From positions 56,105,169-56,169,168 of the forward strand of contig OX485806.1 of NCBI GenBank assembly GCA_950295325.1: a stretch of DNA of 64,000 nucleotides, read 5' to 3'. The notes below the pieces were generated by a model. The model did no database searches and had not been told where the DNA came from. It saw only the letters and a list, made by a program, of their open reading frames with translations. Both the position numbers and the translations under genes were made by a program. Shown piece after piece: positions 1 to 11,904 of the stretch. The DNA is from Polytrichum commune. Lineage: Eukaryota; Streptophyta; Polytrichopsida; Polytrichales; Polytrichaceae. The stretch's first letter is position 1. Each line of letters begins with the position of its first letter.

Positions 1-1190
1 GAACAAAGCGCTCAAGAATAGATGGAGTATCAATGAAACTTTAAGAGGAGTTGTTATGAGTAGTAACGTCAATTTGAACGTCGGAATTACGATTGACTCT
101 CAAAAGTGGAACTTATCATTAAACTCCTCAAAAGGGAATTATAAATATACATGTGATTGAATGATTGAAAAATTATATGCATGATATGATTAAAGCAAAA
201 CCACTTAACGATTACAAACTCCTTCAAAAGAGGAGGAGCTTATTATTGAAAACTACACAATTGGCTTATAAGTATTATACATATTATACTACATATTGAT
301 TGTTGAACTTATGATTGACAAGAATGATGAAGACATTAATTCACATCAAAGTTTGAATACATATGAATGAAGTAATATTGATATAAGATATTCTACTTAC
401 TATAATTATTATTGGAACTTCTTTCTTTGTGAGTTGTTGGATGTCATTACAATTTGAAGGATTATTTATTCAAGAGAAGATCTCTCTCTCTCTCTTGAGC
501 AAAATTCAAGAGAGATAGGTTTACTTCTCGTCATCAAGAAACACTTTGTAGTAAAAATGTTTTCTTCCTTAAGATACTTTGTAAGTTGTTGGATGTCATT
601 ACAAGTGAAGGATCAACTATCGAAGAGAAGAGTTCTCTCTCTTGAGTAAAACTCAAGAGAGTTATAATTACTATCGTCATCAAGAAACACTTTGAAGTTA
701 AACGTGACATTGCAAAACAATCAATGATGTGTTCATGAAATTTCAACTACTATATGTATACATGTCAAGTTACAATATTATAATTAGTAACACTTGAGCT
801 TAAAAAGGAAGACTCAAGAATATTAGATCTTCTTCATCATTATAAGATTACTATCATTTGTATGATTGATGTTTATGAACTATGAACCTTAAGGATTCAT
901 ATAACTTATTGAAACTATATTATTATTAAGGATATTGTTACACCTCTTGAAGCTTTCTTTACATCTAATGGTTCTTATTATCAATGATGCCTTACATTGA
1001 AAATAAGAATTAAGATAATGAAATTGTGTTCACTCTGATAAATATATTCATATCATAAGGAGAAGAGAGGGATTATTAATTCGAGACCGAACATATTAAT
1101 GAGGCACGGTAGTTCTCAAGCGAATATAAATTTACATGATGTCTCACCGTGAGTCTTCTTGAGCTAATTTGCAAGGGAACAACCCACGGG
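1..1190 (+). repeat. Left arm of a ~1.2-kb inverted repeat
   Basis: This stretch is the reverse complement, with scattered mismatches, of about 5005-6219. The two ends match: GAACAAAGCGCTCAAGAATA opens the window and its complement closes the right arm. The arm is AT-rich and non-coding. Inside it a block of about 130 bp occurs twice (about 425-545 and 579-690), each copy with a small hairpin of the form CTCTCTTGAG...CTCAAGAG. The arms could be long terminal inverted repeats of a foldback or Mutator-like element, or opposed LTRs. The left end lies outside the window, so no target duplication can be tested. Confidence 0.85.
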
Positions 1191-1489
1191 GTGCATTACC
1201 TCCACCTAAGAATACATGAGAAGGGGCCATTAGAACTTGAAATGCAAGACACAAAGTCCAAGACAAAAAATGAGGAAAAGAAGAAAAAAAATTGAAATGG
1301 GGTGATGGTTGGGAGTTTGTCTTGTGGATTCGAAATGGCCATGGAGGTTTAAATTTGGACATTCATTCAAGCAATAAACTGTAGATTTTGTAAGTGCAGC
1401 CGCCGCCACACAATCACCAGCCAACCTACACACCCATAACTCCAAGAGATCTAAAGGGTTCAACTACCAAATACAAAGTGAAGATGACA

Positions 1490-1930
1490 TGAGAGGCACT
1501 GAGGATGGAGCAGCAAGGACCGAGGATGGAGCAGCTGGGATGGAGCACCACAGAGCGGGGATGCAGAAACACAAAGCGGGGAAGGAGCGCCAAGGACCAA
1601 GGATGGAGCAGCGAGGATGGAGCGCCAAGGAACGGGGATGGAGCAGCGGGGATGAAGCAACAAGGAGCGGCCACATCAACAAACACGGCGCGGGGAAGGA
1701 ACTAGGTGCAGTTGCCAGTCGGGTGCAGGTGCACAGAGCGGAGCACGTGCAGGGAGCGGGAGCGGCAGCTACAAGGACTCAGGAGCGGAGCAGGTGCAAG
1801 GAACGGAGCGGAGCAGAGCAGGAGCAGGAGCACATGTGGCTTCAGAGCGGCAGGAGAGGAGCAAAGCGGCGATGGAGAAGCACACAACGGGCTTGGGGTG
1901 GCGAAGGCAGCAAAGGGAGGAGATGACAGA
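1490..1930 (+). repeat. GA-rich degenerate minisatellite
   Basis: Irregular repeats built on GGAGCAGC, GGATGGAGC and AGGAGCGG run through this stretch. Long open frames on both strands come from the composition and are not taken as genes. The following 1950-2210 is GC-rich, LTR-like sequence without coding content. The preceding 1190-1490 holds nothing I recognise. Confidence 0.6.
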
Positions 1931-2209
1931 AGAGACGAGGGGTTGGAGTGAGGGTTAGGGTTTGGGCCCCCTATCCCTCGGCCGTTAGATCGACGGCGAT
2001 ACGGGCGGCCGTGATTGAGCCGGGGGGTGGCCTCTAACACCGTGATAACGGGGCCGGGTTGGCTACAATGCATGCCGCCCGACCCGGTTTGAGGCTAACC
2101 CAACGGGCATTTTCAAAATAAACCATGTGTAAACATAGCATGGCCCTAACTAGTGTAGCAAAAAACATCTGTATAGCCAGATATAAAAACGCTGGTGCCA
2201 AGTAAACCA

Positions 2210-3396
2210 AACCTCTTACCAAAAGCTAGGAATCTTCTTGCAACCGTTGCCTATCCCGTCGGTGCCTTGGCATAGTATGTGCATGGACTTGATCACAAGT
2301 TTGTCGGAGTCACATAGGTATGATGCCATCTTGTTGATGGTAGAGCGGTTTGCCAAGTTGGCACACATGGTGCCGATTGTGGGAACCGCCACCGCGTTGG
2401 AGACCGCATAGCCTTTTCTCAAAGGATGGTTGAGGCACCACGGGTTGCCAAGAGTGATTGTGTGGGATCAAGATCCAAAGTTCACAAGTGCATTTTCAAT
2501 GCAATTCTCTAAGGAGGTCGGAATGAAACTAAGGTTTAGCACGGCCTTGCATTCCCAAATGGATGGGAAAGCAGAGCGTGTGAATGGAGTCTTGAAGCAA
2601 TACTTGAGGAACTTGGTGGGGGCGGACCAAGGAGATTGGGCGGACTATGTGGGTCGAGCGGAGTGTAATTGCAATGTAGCCACACACTTGGCTACCAAGG
2701 GGTGGTCTTTGGTGGTGGTTTATGGAGTGGATGTGCTCCAACCTATTAACCTAGCTCTCGAGGGGGCACATTCAACACTATAGTTCAACCAAGATGGTGA
2801 GGACTTGGCCAAGGATGGTAAACAAGTCTTGGAGATGACCAAGTTGTTGGTGGAGAAAGCCCGAAGGTGCTACGGAGTGCAAATCAATGCCGGAAGACGC
2901 AAAGTGGAGAATGAGGTGGGCCAAAAGGTGTTGTTGAATGTGAACAACTTCATTTAGCCGGAAGGCCTCACTCCAAAGTTCATGTCCAAAATTGGAGCTT
3001 CGTTTTCCATTGTGGAACAAGTGTTCAAGGACATATATAATTTGGAATTACCGCCCGAGATCAAAGTGCATTTGACATTTCATGTCTCATTCCTAAAGCC
3101 ATTTAAGGACGACACCTTGTGGCCCGATCACAAACAAGTGATTAGGCCACCTCCCGACCTTGTGGACGTCATTTGGAACATGAGGTAGGAGGGCATCCTC
3201 AAGTGTAGGAATCCCAAGTTAAAAGGAAAGAAAATGTACAAAGGAGTACTTGGTGAAATGGTGAGGATAGAAAGAAGACGTTTGGGTAGCGGCAAGAGAC
3301 ATGATGAACGCCAAGGAATTGGTAAAGCACTTTGAAGAAACTAAGGCTAGACATTCCAATAAAATGAAGCGTAGGCATTGATGAGGACATCAATCT
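2210..3396 (+). pseudogene. Decayed gypsy integrase with chromodomain remnant
   Basis: Three broken frames read in order as the 3' half of a Ty3/gypsy pol. First comes the start of the integrase core (DLITSLSESHRYDAILLMVE type, about 2270-2410). Next is the second catalytic Asp in VIVWDQDPKFTS and the downstream QMDGKAERVNG, where the catalytic Glu is expected (2430-2783). Then follow the integrase C-terminal region (2800-3188, containing LTFHVSFLKPF) and a corrupted chromodomain-like end (3190-3390). In-frame stops lie near 2410, 2782 and 2956. The order integrase then chromodomain is typical of plant chromoviruses. No gag, protease or RT is present. It is a dead fragment enclosed by the 1.2-kb inverted repeat. 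Confidence 0.85.
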
Positions 3397-3400
3397 CCTT

Positions 3401-4020
3401 TAGTGGGCGAGAGATGCTAGTAGCACACTTAGCTTCGAGGTTAATTTCTCCACAACATGAACTTGTTCTTTGGCTTGAGGCAATAAAGTCCAAACTTTAG
3501 TGGTGCAAAGAGAAAAGTATGAGATGAGGTCCTAGTTTTGTACTTGTGCTTGGTTAGTGGAAGAAGGGGAATAGATATGCCAAACTAGGTTGGGTAAGCC
3601 GAGTAATTGGGGGCCATGGCTTGGAGGGGCCTTGGATAAAGCCAAGAAACTTCTTAATTGTGGGCTTGTCCGGGCGGGGACAAGGTGATGGCGCGTGCTC
3701 ATAAAAGTGCTACCCGTGAGTTAACGAGAGTTGGCGCATGGGAGTCATGAACCCATGTCTCGAAAGAGCAAAGTGGGAACCGAGTCGGGCGGGACTTGGC
3801 ATCACCCCCGTGCGATCGAGGCGTGGCTTAACAATGGAAAGCCATCTCGGAGTTGCAACCGAGACAACTTAGTGGAAGCGTTGAGGTCTCGCCTAGATGT
3901 GTCATGTTAGGCTAGTGAAACCTAACGGGGGATGCCCCAAAGGAGGGGCAACCCAAGTGAGTCCCAAAGTAGGTGGGTCTAGTTTCAAACCTTGCAAAAC
4001 CATACCCAAAACCCCAAATG
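3401..4020 (+). other. Polypurine tract and probable partial 3' LTR
   Basis: Directly after the chromodomain remnant the sequence TTTAGTGGGCGAGAGA resembles the polypurine tract of chromoviruses. It is followed by TGCTAGTAGC, a plausible LTR start near 3414. The rest has LTR-like composition and no coding content. No LTR end or partner was found, so the right limit is arbitrary. 4020-4300 holds nothing recognised. Confidence 0.45.
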
Positions 4021-4299
4021 ACCTGTAAACATTCACACAATTTACACAAGCAATGGATACAAGATCATAAAACAAACTAACAAGAAAATGATTAAAGCAT
4101 TCACAAGGGCATTCACACGCCTAGTTCCATCCTCCTCCATATAAACTCGACCATCAGTCTTTGTATAAACACCCACAAATTCCTTTAAAAAAACTCATGT
4201 ACTTCAATTAACTTCATTCAATTTCTGTGACAATGCACCACTTGGTAATAGAACTGAAATTAATTACAACAATAGCCAAAAATGCACATTTGCATAACA

Positions 4300-4960
4300 T
4301 ATTGTGGCAAGATCATATGGTTTTGGGGCCATGAATGCTCGTTGGTTTGCTTTACCCTGCAAATCACATCCAATCAACAGACATACCCCAACTTAATTTC
4401 TTAATACGTTGGCCATTGTGCTATATAAATCAACAAACTATTAAGTAAGATCAATCTAAGGGTTTGATGGCAATAAATAATCTAGGATTTAGGGTTTAGG
4501 GTTTAGGGTTTAAGGGTTTAAGGCATCTATGAAATTTGCTGCCAACAACAATGAATCTTGGCAAATCAGATGTTGCATTGCATCCTTATGAAGAATTGTT
4601 CCTTATGCAAGCCTGCAACTTTAGATCGTTAGAATCCCCATCCTTGTCCACCACAGCAAAAGTAATCATGATGGGAACGTTGGTTGTTGGTTGCAAGGGC
4701 AACCAGAGCATTTGCAACACATATACACCTAATTGTGGAGAATCTTTAGCAAAAACATTTCATCTGCAATATCATTAAGTTCATTACTTTCTTGCATTCT
4801 GGATAGGAAGTCTCAAAACCCACATGCAATGCCATTCAGCAGAAGATAATGAACAGATGGGATGCAGTGGCTCACTGTATATGGCGGTGTCAATTTGTTC
4901 TGGTAGCTCCTTGATGTCCACTTCAAAACGCTCTTGTACCTGATAAAACATGTATTTTTT
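4300..4960 (-). pseudogene. Fragment of an unidentified host gene (about 3 exons)
   Basis: On the minus strand at least three short stretches look like exons with matching splice signals. The first (about 4880-4945) follows TTTTATCAG and encodes VQERFEVDIKELPEQIDTAIY. The second (about 4540-4760) follows ATATTGCAG and encodes a peptide containing FAKDSPQLGVYVLQMLWLPL and MITFAVVDKDGDS, with one in-frame stop. The third (about 4300-4360) follows TGATTTGCAG. I do not recognise the protein family. Its place between inverted arms, without promoter or remaining exons, fits gene-fragment capture by a transposon. Confidence 0.5.
4488..4523 (+). repeat. Interstitial plant telomere-type repeat
   Basis: Three perfect TTTAGGG units (4488-4508) are followed by two degenerate TTTAAGG(G) units. 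The array is too short to be a chromosome end. It may be a telo-box-like promoter motif or a repair scar. The motif supports a plant origin of the window. Confidence 0.85.
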
Positions 4961-5004
4961 ATCAATATCCACAGAGTCCAGACTTTGCCAACGATTGATG
5001 GACG

Positions 5005-6219
5005 CTGTGGGTCGTTCCTTTGCAAATTAGCTAAGACTCACGATGCACATCATATAAATTTATATTCGCTTGAGAACCACCGTGCCTCATTAATATGTTC
5101 GGTCTCGAATTAATAATCCCTCTCTTCTCCTTATGATATGAATATAATTATTGGAGTGAACACAATTTTATTATCTTAATTCTTACTCTCAATGTAAGGC
5201 ATCATTGATAATAAGAACCATTAGATTTAAATAAAGCTTCAAGAGGTGTAACAATATCCTCGATAATAATATAGTTTTTAATAAGTTATATGAATCCTTA
5301 AGGTTCGTAGTTCATAAACATCAATCACACAAATGATAGTAATCTTATAATGATGAAGAAGATCTAATATTCTTGAGTCTTCCTTTTTAAGCTCAAGTGT
5401 TACTACTTATAATATTGTAACTTGACATGTATGCATATTGTAGTTATAATTTCATAAACACATCATTGATTGTTTTGCAATGTCACGTTTAACTTCAAAG
5501 TGTTTCTTGATGACGATAGTAATTATAACTCTCTTGAGTTTTACTCAAGAGAGAGAACTCTTCTCTTCGATAGTTGATCCTTCACTTGTAATGACATCCA
5601 ACAACTCACAAAGTATCTTAAGAGAAAAAACACTTTTACTACAAAGTGTTTCTTGATGACGAGAAGTAAACCTATCTCTCTTGAGTTTTGTTCAAGAGAG
5701 AGAGAGATCTTCTTTTGAATAGATAATCCTCCAAATTGTAATGACATCCAACAACTCACAAAGAAACTTAAAGAAAGAAGTTTCAATAACAATTGTAGTA
5801 AGTAGATTATTTCATATCAATATTATTTCATTCATATATATTCAAACTTTGATGTAAATTAATGTCTTCATCATTCTTGTTAATCATAAAATAAGTTCGA
5901 TAGTCAAACATATGTTATATAATATAATATGCATAATACTTGTAAGTTAATTATGTAGTTTATGATAATAAGTTCCTCATCTTTTGAAGGAGTTTGTAAT
6001 CGTTAAGAAGTTTCACTTTAATCGTCCATAACATGCATATAATTCTTCAAACATACAATCACATGTATATTTATAATTCCCTTTTGAGGAGTTCAATGAT
6101 AAGTTCCACTTTTGAGAGTTAATTGTAATTCCGATGTTCAAGTTAAATTGACGTTACTACTCATAACAACTCCTCTCAAAGTTCCATTGATACTCCAACT
6201 ATTCTTGAGCGCTTTGTTC
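5005..6219 (-). repeat. Right arm of the ~1.2-kb inverted repeat
   Basis: This is the reverse complement of 1-1190, including the doubled hairpin block (about 5500-5760). The match begins around GCAAATTAGCT and ends at GAGCGCTTTGTTC. The arm may continue to the right, because the matching sequence left of position 1 is not available. Confidence 0.85.
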
Positions 6220-7140
6220 TCACCCTCACACTAATACTTTGAGTTCTTTCTCAAAACACCTACTTTTCTTTCGTTTATCAATCACTTAAGTCACAAGTAC
6301 CAATTGACAACTCGTAGTTCAATTTGAGAAAGAGAGAGAGAAAGGTCACACACACATTTTGTGGAAAAGATAATGTATTGCAAAAAAACTCCGAGAGGAG
6401 AGATACAAAAGTAACTCAAGTGTTGTTGACACTCAAATTTGTGATAACTTTGTTGTGTAGAAAATGAGGTGTAGGTTCCCTAAATTGTTCCGCTTATATA
6501 GTCTTTTCTATCTATCTCAAAATTCATAATAAGAGTGGTTGTTATCTCCACTTTCCTAGATAACTAACTATCTCCGTCATATGTAGATGATATCTAACCT
6601 AAACGGTTATAACCGTTTCACCACTCTAATGTTTGTAGTACTAAGATTTTACTATATCTTTGTCGTGGCTACATTGTAATTATTTTTGAGAATCCAATCA
6701 AGTCTTCATATTTAATTGATTATTTTTCAATGGTTTGTATTTAAAACATACTAGTAGAATCTATCTTTGTCCTATATGCTCATAATGCATCTTCAAAATG
6801 GTTCTAAATTTAATATCCCAACATTCCTATATATTCCATAATCATGCCTCTTCTTAATAATCATTAACTCAAAATATCCTTGATCCTTATATATATTTCA
6901 TAATCATATCTTCTCAATAGTCATTAACTCAAAATCCTATGCTCCCTAATTACCCATAATATTTCTCTAATTGCTCTCGGCTTAATACCCTACTTATCCT
7001 TTTACTAACTCCGGTTGTCCCTAAGGCCGCGGCTTGGGGACCCTAATACCGCGTGTTTGCCTCGTAATTCCGTGAATGGCCTTAAACCCGTGGCCGAGGG
7101 GTCCAGGTACAGGTGTCGGGACTGAGGTTCATTCCTCGCC
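6220..7140. other. AT-rich intergenic sequence, nothing recognised
   Basis: No coding region, repeat pair or RNA gene is recognised. A GA microsatellite lies near 6330-6350. A TATATAG box near 6495-6502 is the only promoter-like word. A Myb-like AACGGTTATAACCGTT palindrome lies near 6602-6617. Confidence 0.5.
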
Positions 7141-7149
7141 TTCCTCGGT

Positions 7150-7400
7150 ATTCAGACTCGGCTCTTCCCTTTGCTCAGTGCCCACTGCTGCATACAGGCT
7201 CTCCCTTGGGCTATTTGCTTTCCACTTGCTAGTGCCTGTTGCCGCATACAGGCTCTCCCCTGGCTAGTTGCTCTCCTCTCGCTAAGTGTCTGTTGCCGCG
7301 TACAGGCTCTCTTCTGGCTAAGTGCTTTCCTTTTGCTAAGTGCCTACTGCCGCGTACAGACTATTTTGTGGGCTAAGTGTTTTCCTCTGCAGATTCAACT
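7150..7400 (+). repeat. Minisatellite, about 4 units of ~60 bp
   Basis: About four degenerate units share the words TGCCGC(A/G)TACAGGCTCTC and TTGCTAAGTGC. The composition resembles the minisatellites inside the LTRs at 17 and 34 kb, so this may be part of an old LTR. The overlapping open frames are by-products of the repeat. Confidence 0.7.
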
Positions 7401-7988
7401 CTCTTGTGGCTAATTGCCTTCCTTTTGTACCATCTGATTACTTCTCCTTAAGCAGCTCTTCTCGAATTTAATTTGTTACTTGTTGTAATGTTATCACTTA
7501 ACAACGATTAAGTGACTCCAAATTATTTCGGTGTTTGAATAACACCGGTCTACCTTCTCAATCTCCTGACCAATCTTGTGTCAACGAAGTTGGATGAGTA
7601 ACCTTCTGAAGTGTGAGCCCAAACTTGTGCCCACATTAAGACTTAACTATAAAACCTTGTGAAAACCTTGATATGGTATTTTCGGGGTTAGTCAAAAGGA
7701 TAAGAAACGCGAAAGGTCAAAAGTCTTGATCGGATTAAGTTAAAGGGTGAATAAGAGCTAGGAAGGGCAATAAACCTTAGAGGATTAATGGGGAGTAAAG
7801 GCATAAGTGTTTTAAGTGTGAGCCTAGTAAAAAAACGTACTAAAAACAACCAAGCAATATCAATAGAATAAAAGAAAGGGTCATCATGATGATCATTATT
7901 TATTGACCAATATGTATACAGATAGCTCAGGAAGATGGGTAGGAGCCGGTTGGTTGATGCAATTTTCCTGCCTAGAAATCACTAGCAA

Positions 7989-8106
7989 CACCAAGTCATG
8001 TGTAACACACTAAACGATCAGACGGACTCAACGGGAATCGAACCCGGGCCGTCTAGGTGTAGTACAAACATCCTCCCTCAACCAACCGAGGAAACATGAC
8101 TTGGTG
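7989..8106 (-). other. tRNA-like sequence within a 13-bp inverted repeat
   Basis: On the minus strand a B-box-like GGTTCGATTCC with a near-complete T arm lies about 50 bases after an A-box-like TGGTTGAGGGAGG, so the spacing resembles a tRNA. The segment is bracketed by a perfect inverted repeat, CACCAAGTCATGT (7989-8001) and ACATGACTTGGTG (8094-8106). I could not draw a complete acceptor stem or assign an anticodon. It may be a tRNA-derived SINE head or a decayed tRNA gene inserted in the solo LTR. Confidence 0.4.
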
Positions 8107-8202
8107 ACCACCAACACAACAAACCACAACTTATACTATAACCCAAGCGTGATTACTTGCTAACAACTACGGTGGGTTACTCTTAATTGTCCTACCTAAC
8201 TA

Positions 8203-8240
8203 TCTATCTATCTATGAGTTTTATCTATCTATGAGTCTAG
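8203..8240 (+). repeat. (CTAT)n microsatellite
   Basis: Two short runs of CTAT/TCTA units are separated by GAGTTTTAT. It is low-complexity sequence within the solo LTR. Confidence 0.7.
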
Positions 8241-10447
8241 GAGAAGAAGAGGTCAAGTGAAGAAGTGGAAAAGTGGAGTGGGAAGGGTGAAGGCCAAAGG
8301 AAAAGGTCTTAACCCGTTATTTCTCTCGGGCGGCCCGAAAGATGCCGGGCAACCGGGAAAGAAAAAAAAGGTTGGAGGGGTCTCGGGAGGTAGGAGGCAA
8401 GGAACTCATTATGCATGTAAGAAGAGGGGAGAATAGAGAGGAGGCAAAGCCCTGCCTCGATGGGAAATGGGGTAAGCTAGGAGGGGGAGAGAGGAGTCGA
8501 ATGTGTAAGGAAAAGCATGCTCTGATGGGAACGCACTTCGACTGGGGGACTAGGAGGGACCTCATAGCATCAGAGAATCCTTCCTCCATTCCTCGGAAGG
8601 AGTTGTGTTTCGTGGCAGAGCATCTTATCTCCTAGTGGAAGGGTGAATGGGGGCAGGGAGAAGGAATGTGGGATTGGGGCGATACCGAACTCGAGATCCG
8701 GGAAAGAACCCCCATGGGCACTGCAAGCTGCCATCATTGAAATTGGGGAAAGAACGGCACAAGCGACGCTGGTGGTGATTAGCCGTGCACACACCATTCC
8801 GACCTCGCCGATCTGCGATCGCTCGGTGTTCGCCTGTGGAGGCCGGGCAAAACAACGTCTGAATCAGAGAAGAGCAAATTCGATGAAAACGAGTGCCAAG
8901 GGCGAGGGGAGTATAACGAGCGGCCAACCATCTGAAGGTGTCGGAGGGATGCACTAGGGTGGCTAGCCGAGTGGGCCAAAGCCTCATTCATCGCACGCAT
9001 CGATGTTATTGCACACTCAATCCGGGAGCACTCTCACCTCCCTGGTGTTGTTTTTCTTTTCTTTCTTGGTTGTTCAATGGTCAGAGTTCAAGTTAAAGGT
9101 CGGCGTAGGAATTTTGTCGTGCGGAGTGAGAACCAGCACCTCATCGATGCAGTGAGGTGGAGGGATGTTTAAGGTTGTGTTGAGTCGGGTGATTGAGTCC
9201 GTCCTTGCTAAGTAGGGTAGTGTGAGCATTCCTCGCGTTTCAACTGCCTAGGAGCAGCCTCGAATCGGAGGTAGTTGGTAGTTGCCTACAACCATGTGCT
9301 ACCGTTATTCATTCCGACCATGGGGTGGTGCTGAATTAGCGTAGATTTGCAATAGAATAGGCCAGGGCGAGACGAGTGTGGTGGTGTTGGAAGGAATTCA
9401 TGTCTTTGGACCACTGACTCACACTGACTGCAATCCAGAGGTAGTGGAAGTGTGCACGGGGGGTAGGGCGCAGGATTGGCTGGGCGAGAGGAATTGTCCG
9501 TGGGATGCAGATGCACTGGCCTCAACCCTAGTAGTTTGAAGCGGCCGGAAGTCGCTGAGGCAACTGGAGTTACGAATACCCAGCGCACCAGGGCCCTGGA
9601 CTTTTTGGCACCGAGTTGGGGTGAAGGTGATCACGACGGAAGGATGGGGATCGGACCAACGGGGGAATTGCTCAATAGAGCCATCAAGACGCGCGGGGGC
9701 TGCTGAGCAACCGAAAGCTGGATAATGCCGAGGGGAGTTGCGTTGTGGGGTAGGCGAATTATTGACAGATGAAGGTGTACTCAGAGTGGAGGGCACTTAA
9801 GAGAGACTTGGGACAGAGCCGGTTGGTGTGATGATGTTGATGTCTTGGGGTGGTTGGGCAATCCAGAGGCCTACCGGTTGACAGCTCGGAGTGCTAATGG
9901 ACAACATAGGTAACAGGAGGAACCGAGGGGGGATATGTCAATGGTATGAGTGCAAATTGAGCTTGTAGTTAAGGAAAGTCTTAAGTAGGTTGGGGATTTA
10001 GGCACCCATCCTTGAAGGAAAGGGAAGTGGTTAGGGTGTGGTAGATACTTACTTAGTCCAATTGTATGGATATTGTTGATGACCAAGCATTTGTGAATGC
10101 TTATATTCTCTAATGAAAAGGGTGTTATACACACCATTTCTCCCAATCCTTTTAAATTGCTTGCACATGTGAATTGTAACTTGAGTGTAGCTCATGATCC
10201 CTCACCCGGACTAGGACGCAATCAAAGGGTGAGGGGGATTGAGGCTTACATGAAGCGATAGAAGACAAAATTCCCTTGTCAAGAAAAAATGACCTAGAAA
10301 ATCTCAAGTCTGCAAATAGCTACATTTATCCCTATGAAGTTATGGTAAAATTAAATATTTCATTTGAGAACTTGATACTTGCGTTCTGCAATCCTAGGCA
10401 GAGTAGTATGAAATGACCAAAAAAAATTCTAGAGGGAATTCAAATAC

Positions 10448-11742
10448 CTAATTGATGGTGGTGATGGTGACCCCATCAAACTCAACAATTACATCATCAT
10501 TGTGTACCCCTGCCCGTGATGCAGGAGATCCAGGAATCACCTGCATACTCCACATTGCCTTCATCAATAATTATTTGAAACTTCTACGTGGTATTTTATG
10601 AACATTAACGATGCTCTTACACTAATTGCAAAAGCTAGAGATTTACAGGGGTGACAACAAGTTTCACTGATATAGACAAAACATACATATTTGTATGGGG
10701 CAAAATAATCGTGTAAGACAAAATCAATGGAAGGACTGAGAACCACTCCATGAATGGCACCTTGTGTGCTTAAGTATCAACTAAGGTAGATGAGCCTTAA
10801 TTGGTTATTTTTTTCTGTTTGCTACCTTATACTACTCAATTTTGTGAGGTTGAAATTCTGTGCATCCACATTCGTATCTGAAGAAGTCAGGATCAATCCC
10901 AGAAAGTTTTGGAGTTATTCTAGAATTTGAATTATCAACTGACAGTGAGCCATAAGAAGGCCACATAGCCAATGACCTCACCATCTAGGTTCACCAAAGG
11001 TCCCCCTGAATTCCCCTAATTATAAGCACACCCAAAAATGCTATATTAAACTGTATGATGACTTATACAACCCTCCAGAAATATCTTGCCCAATTGACTA
11101 AGAAAAAAATACTTGGAGTTGTGGCTAATCTCATCAAATTTTAAGTATGAATTCCAAAGAGAATGAAATAATGTCTTCACTTAGAAAAAGTTCCACGATC
11201 CCTTTGCACACTGAGGATATGCAATTTCTCTGATACCTGGTTGATAGTTGCATCAGTCTGAATGTAGCCTGTTCCAACTCCTTCAAGTCCTATTTCTGAG
11301 CTTTTTCGATCCACACAGCTGATCAAATATATAAAATTTAACAATCAGTCACGATACCTAGATGTACATAAGAAGCAACCTTGGCTCTACAAGTGTCCTT
11401 GCAATGCACTTGCAGTCACATACATCAGACACCTTCCATTATCCTGGCCTGGTGTTCAAAAGTTTGCATCTTCATGTCACTTGAAAAAAATACAAATGAA
11501 ATTGAGCCTCAAAATATACTGAAACTGGTACTTGGAAACAAAAAAATCTCCTACACCGTCAACCCTAAAAAGCTTATGAGTAGTTGTATGATTTTGACCC
11601 TTCAGATAAGAGCAAAAAGAGGTAAATTTCACCTGATAATGCCAGCTGTGACCGTATTCTGTAGGTGAAGAGGACTACCCAAAGCAACCACCCATTCTCC
11701 AGGCCTGAGATCTCTGCTTGTTCCAAGATTGAGCCTAATAAG
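10448..11742 (-). pseudogene. Deg/HtrA serine protease gene fragment (DEGP14/HtrA2-like)
   Basis: Four exons on the minus strand read as the catalytic and PDZ part of a plant Deg protease. Exon a (11633-11742) encodes [20 protein letters not shown]. Exon b (11237-11318) encodes SCVDRKSS and ends YIQTDATINQ. Exon c (about 10966-11015) starts GNSGGPLVNLDGEVIG and includes the catalytic Ser of GNSGG. Exon d (10448-10540) encodes GSPASRAGVHNDDVIVEFDG of the PDZ domain. The joins a-b and b-c use GT/AG sites and keep phase, giving II-SCVD and NQ-GNSGG. After VIG the family sequence is lost, and exon d ends in a stop. The His and Asp of the triad and the N-terminus are absent. Deg proteases degrade damaged proteins in organelles or nucleus. 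This is a partial copy, probably captured by a transposon. Confidence 0.85.
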
Positions 11743-11904
11743 CTTCACAAAAAAAGAAACAACAAAAGAAAAATTCAACAACGAGAGATTCAATTCAGAG
11801 GTGAAATAAAGACAAACTCCTAAGTGAAATTTCAGAAGGAAAAAAAAGTGTTTCCTTATGTAAAGCTGAGGACCAGAGGTGCGTATTAGGTAGATTAGTG
11901 ACAT

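Larger units (their letters stand above)
7612..10250 (+). mobile_element. Solo LTR, 2.64 kb, TSD TGAAG
   Basis: The element begins TGTGAGCCCAAA and ends with a block containing CTCACCCGGACTAGGACGC and then GAGGCTTACA. It is flanked by a perfect 5-bp duplication TGAAG (7607-7611 and 10251-10255). The start and the CACCCGGACTAGGACGC word near the end are shared with the LTRs at 16.7, 26.9, 29.1 and 33.6 kb, so it is a diverged member of the same gypsy superfamily. No internal coding domain lies between the ends, and the many open frames at 8.3-9.8 kb look non-biological. A solo LTR arises by recombination between the two LTRs of a full element. Confidence 0.88.

Noticed and set aside
1426..1951. 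Long overlapping open frames on both strands
   Set aside because: They arise from GA/GC-rich repeats in which stop codons are rare. No domain is visible.
4488..4523. Chromosome end or subtelomere
   Set aside because: Only three perfect units are present, with unrelated sequence on both sides.
8317..9796. Protein-coding genes inside the solo LTR
   Set aside because: Frames on both strands overlap each other, lack any family signature and lie within an LTR bounded by TGAAG duplications.
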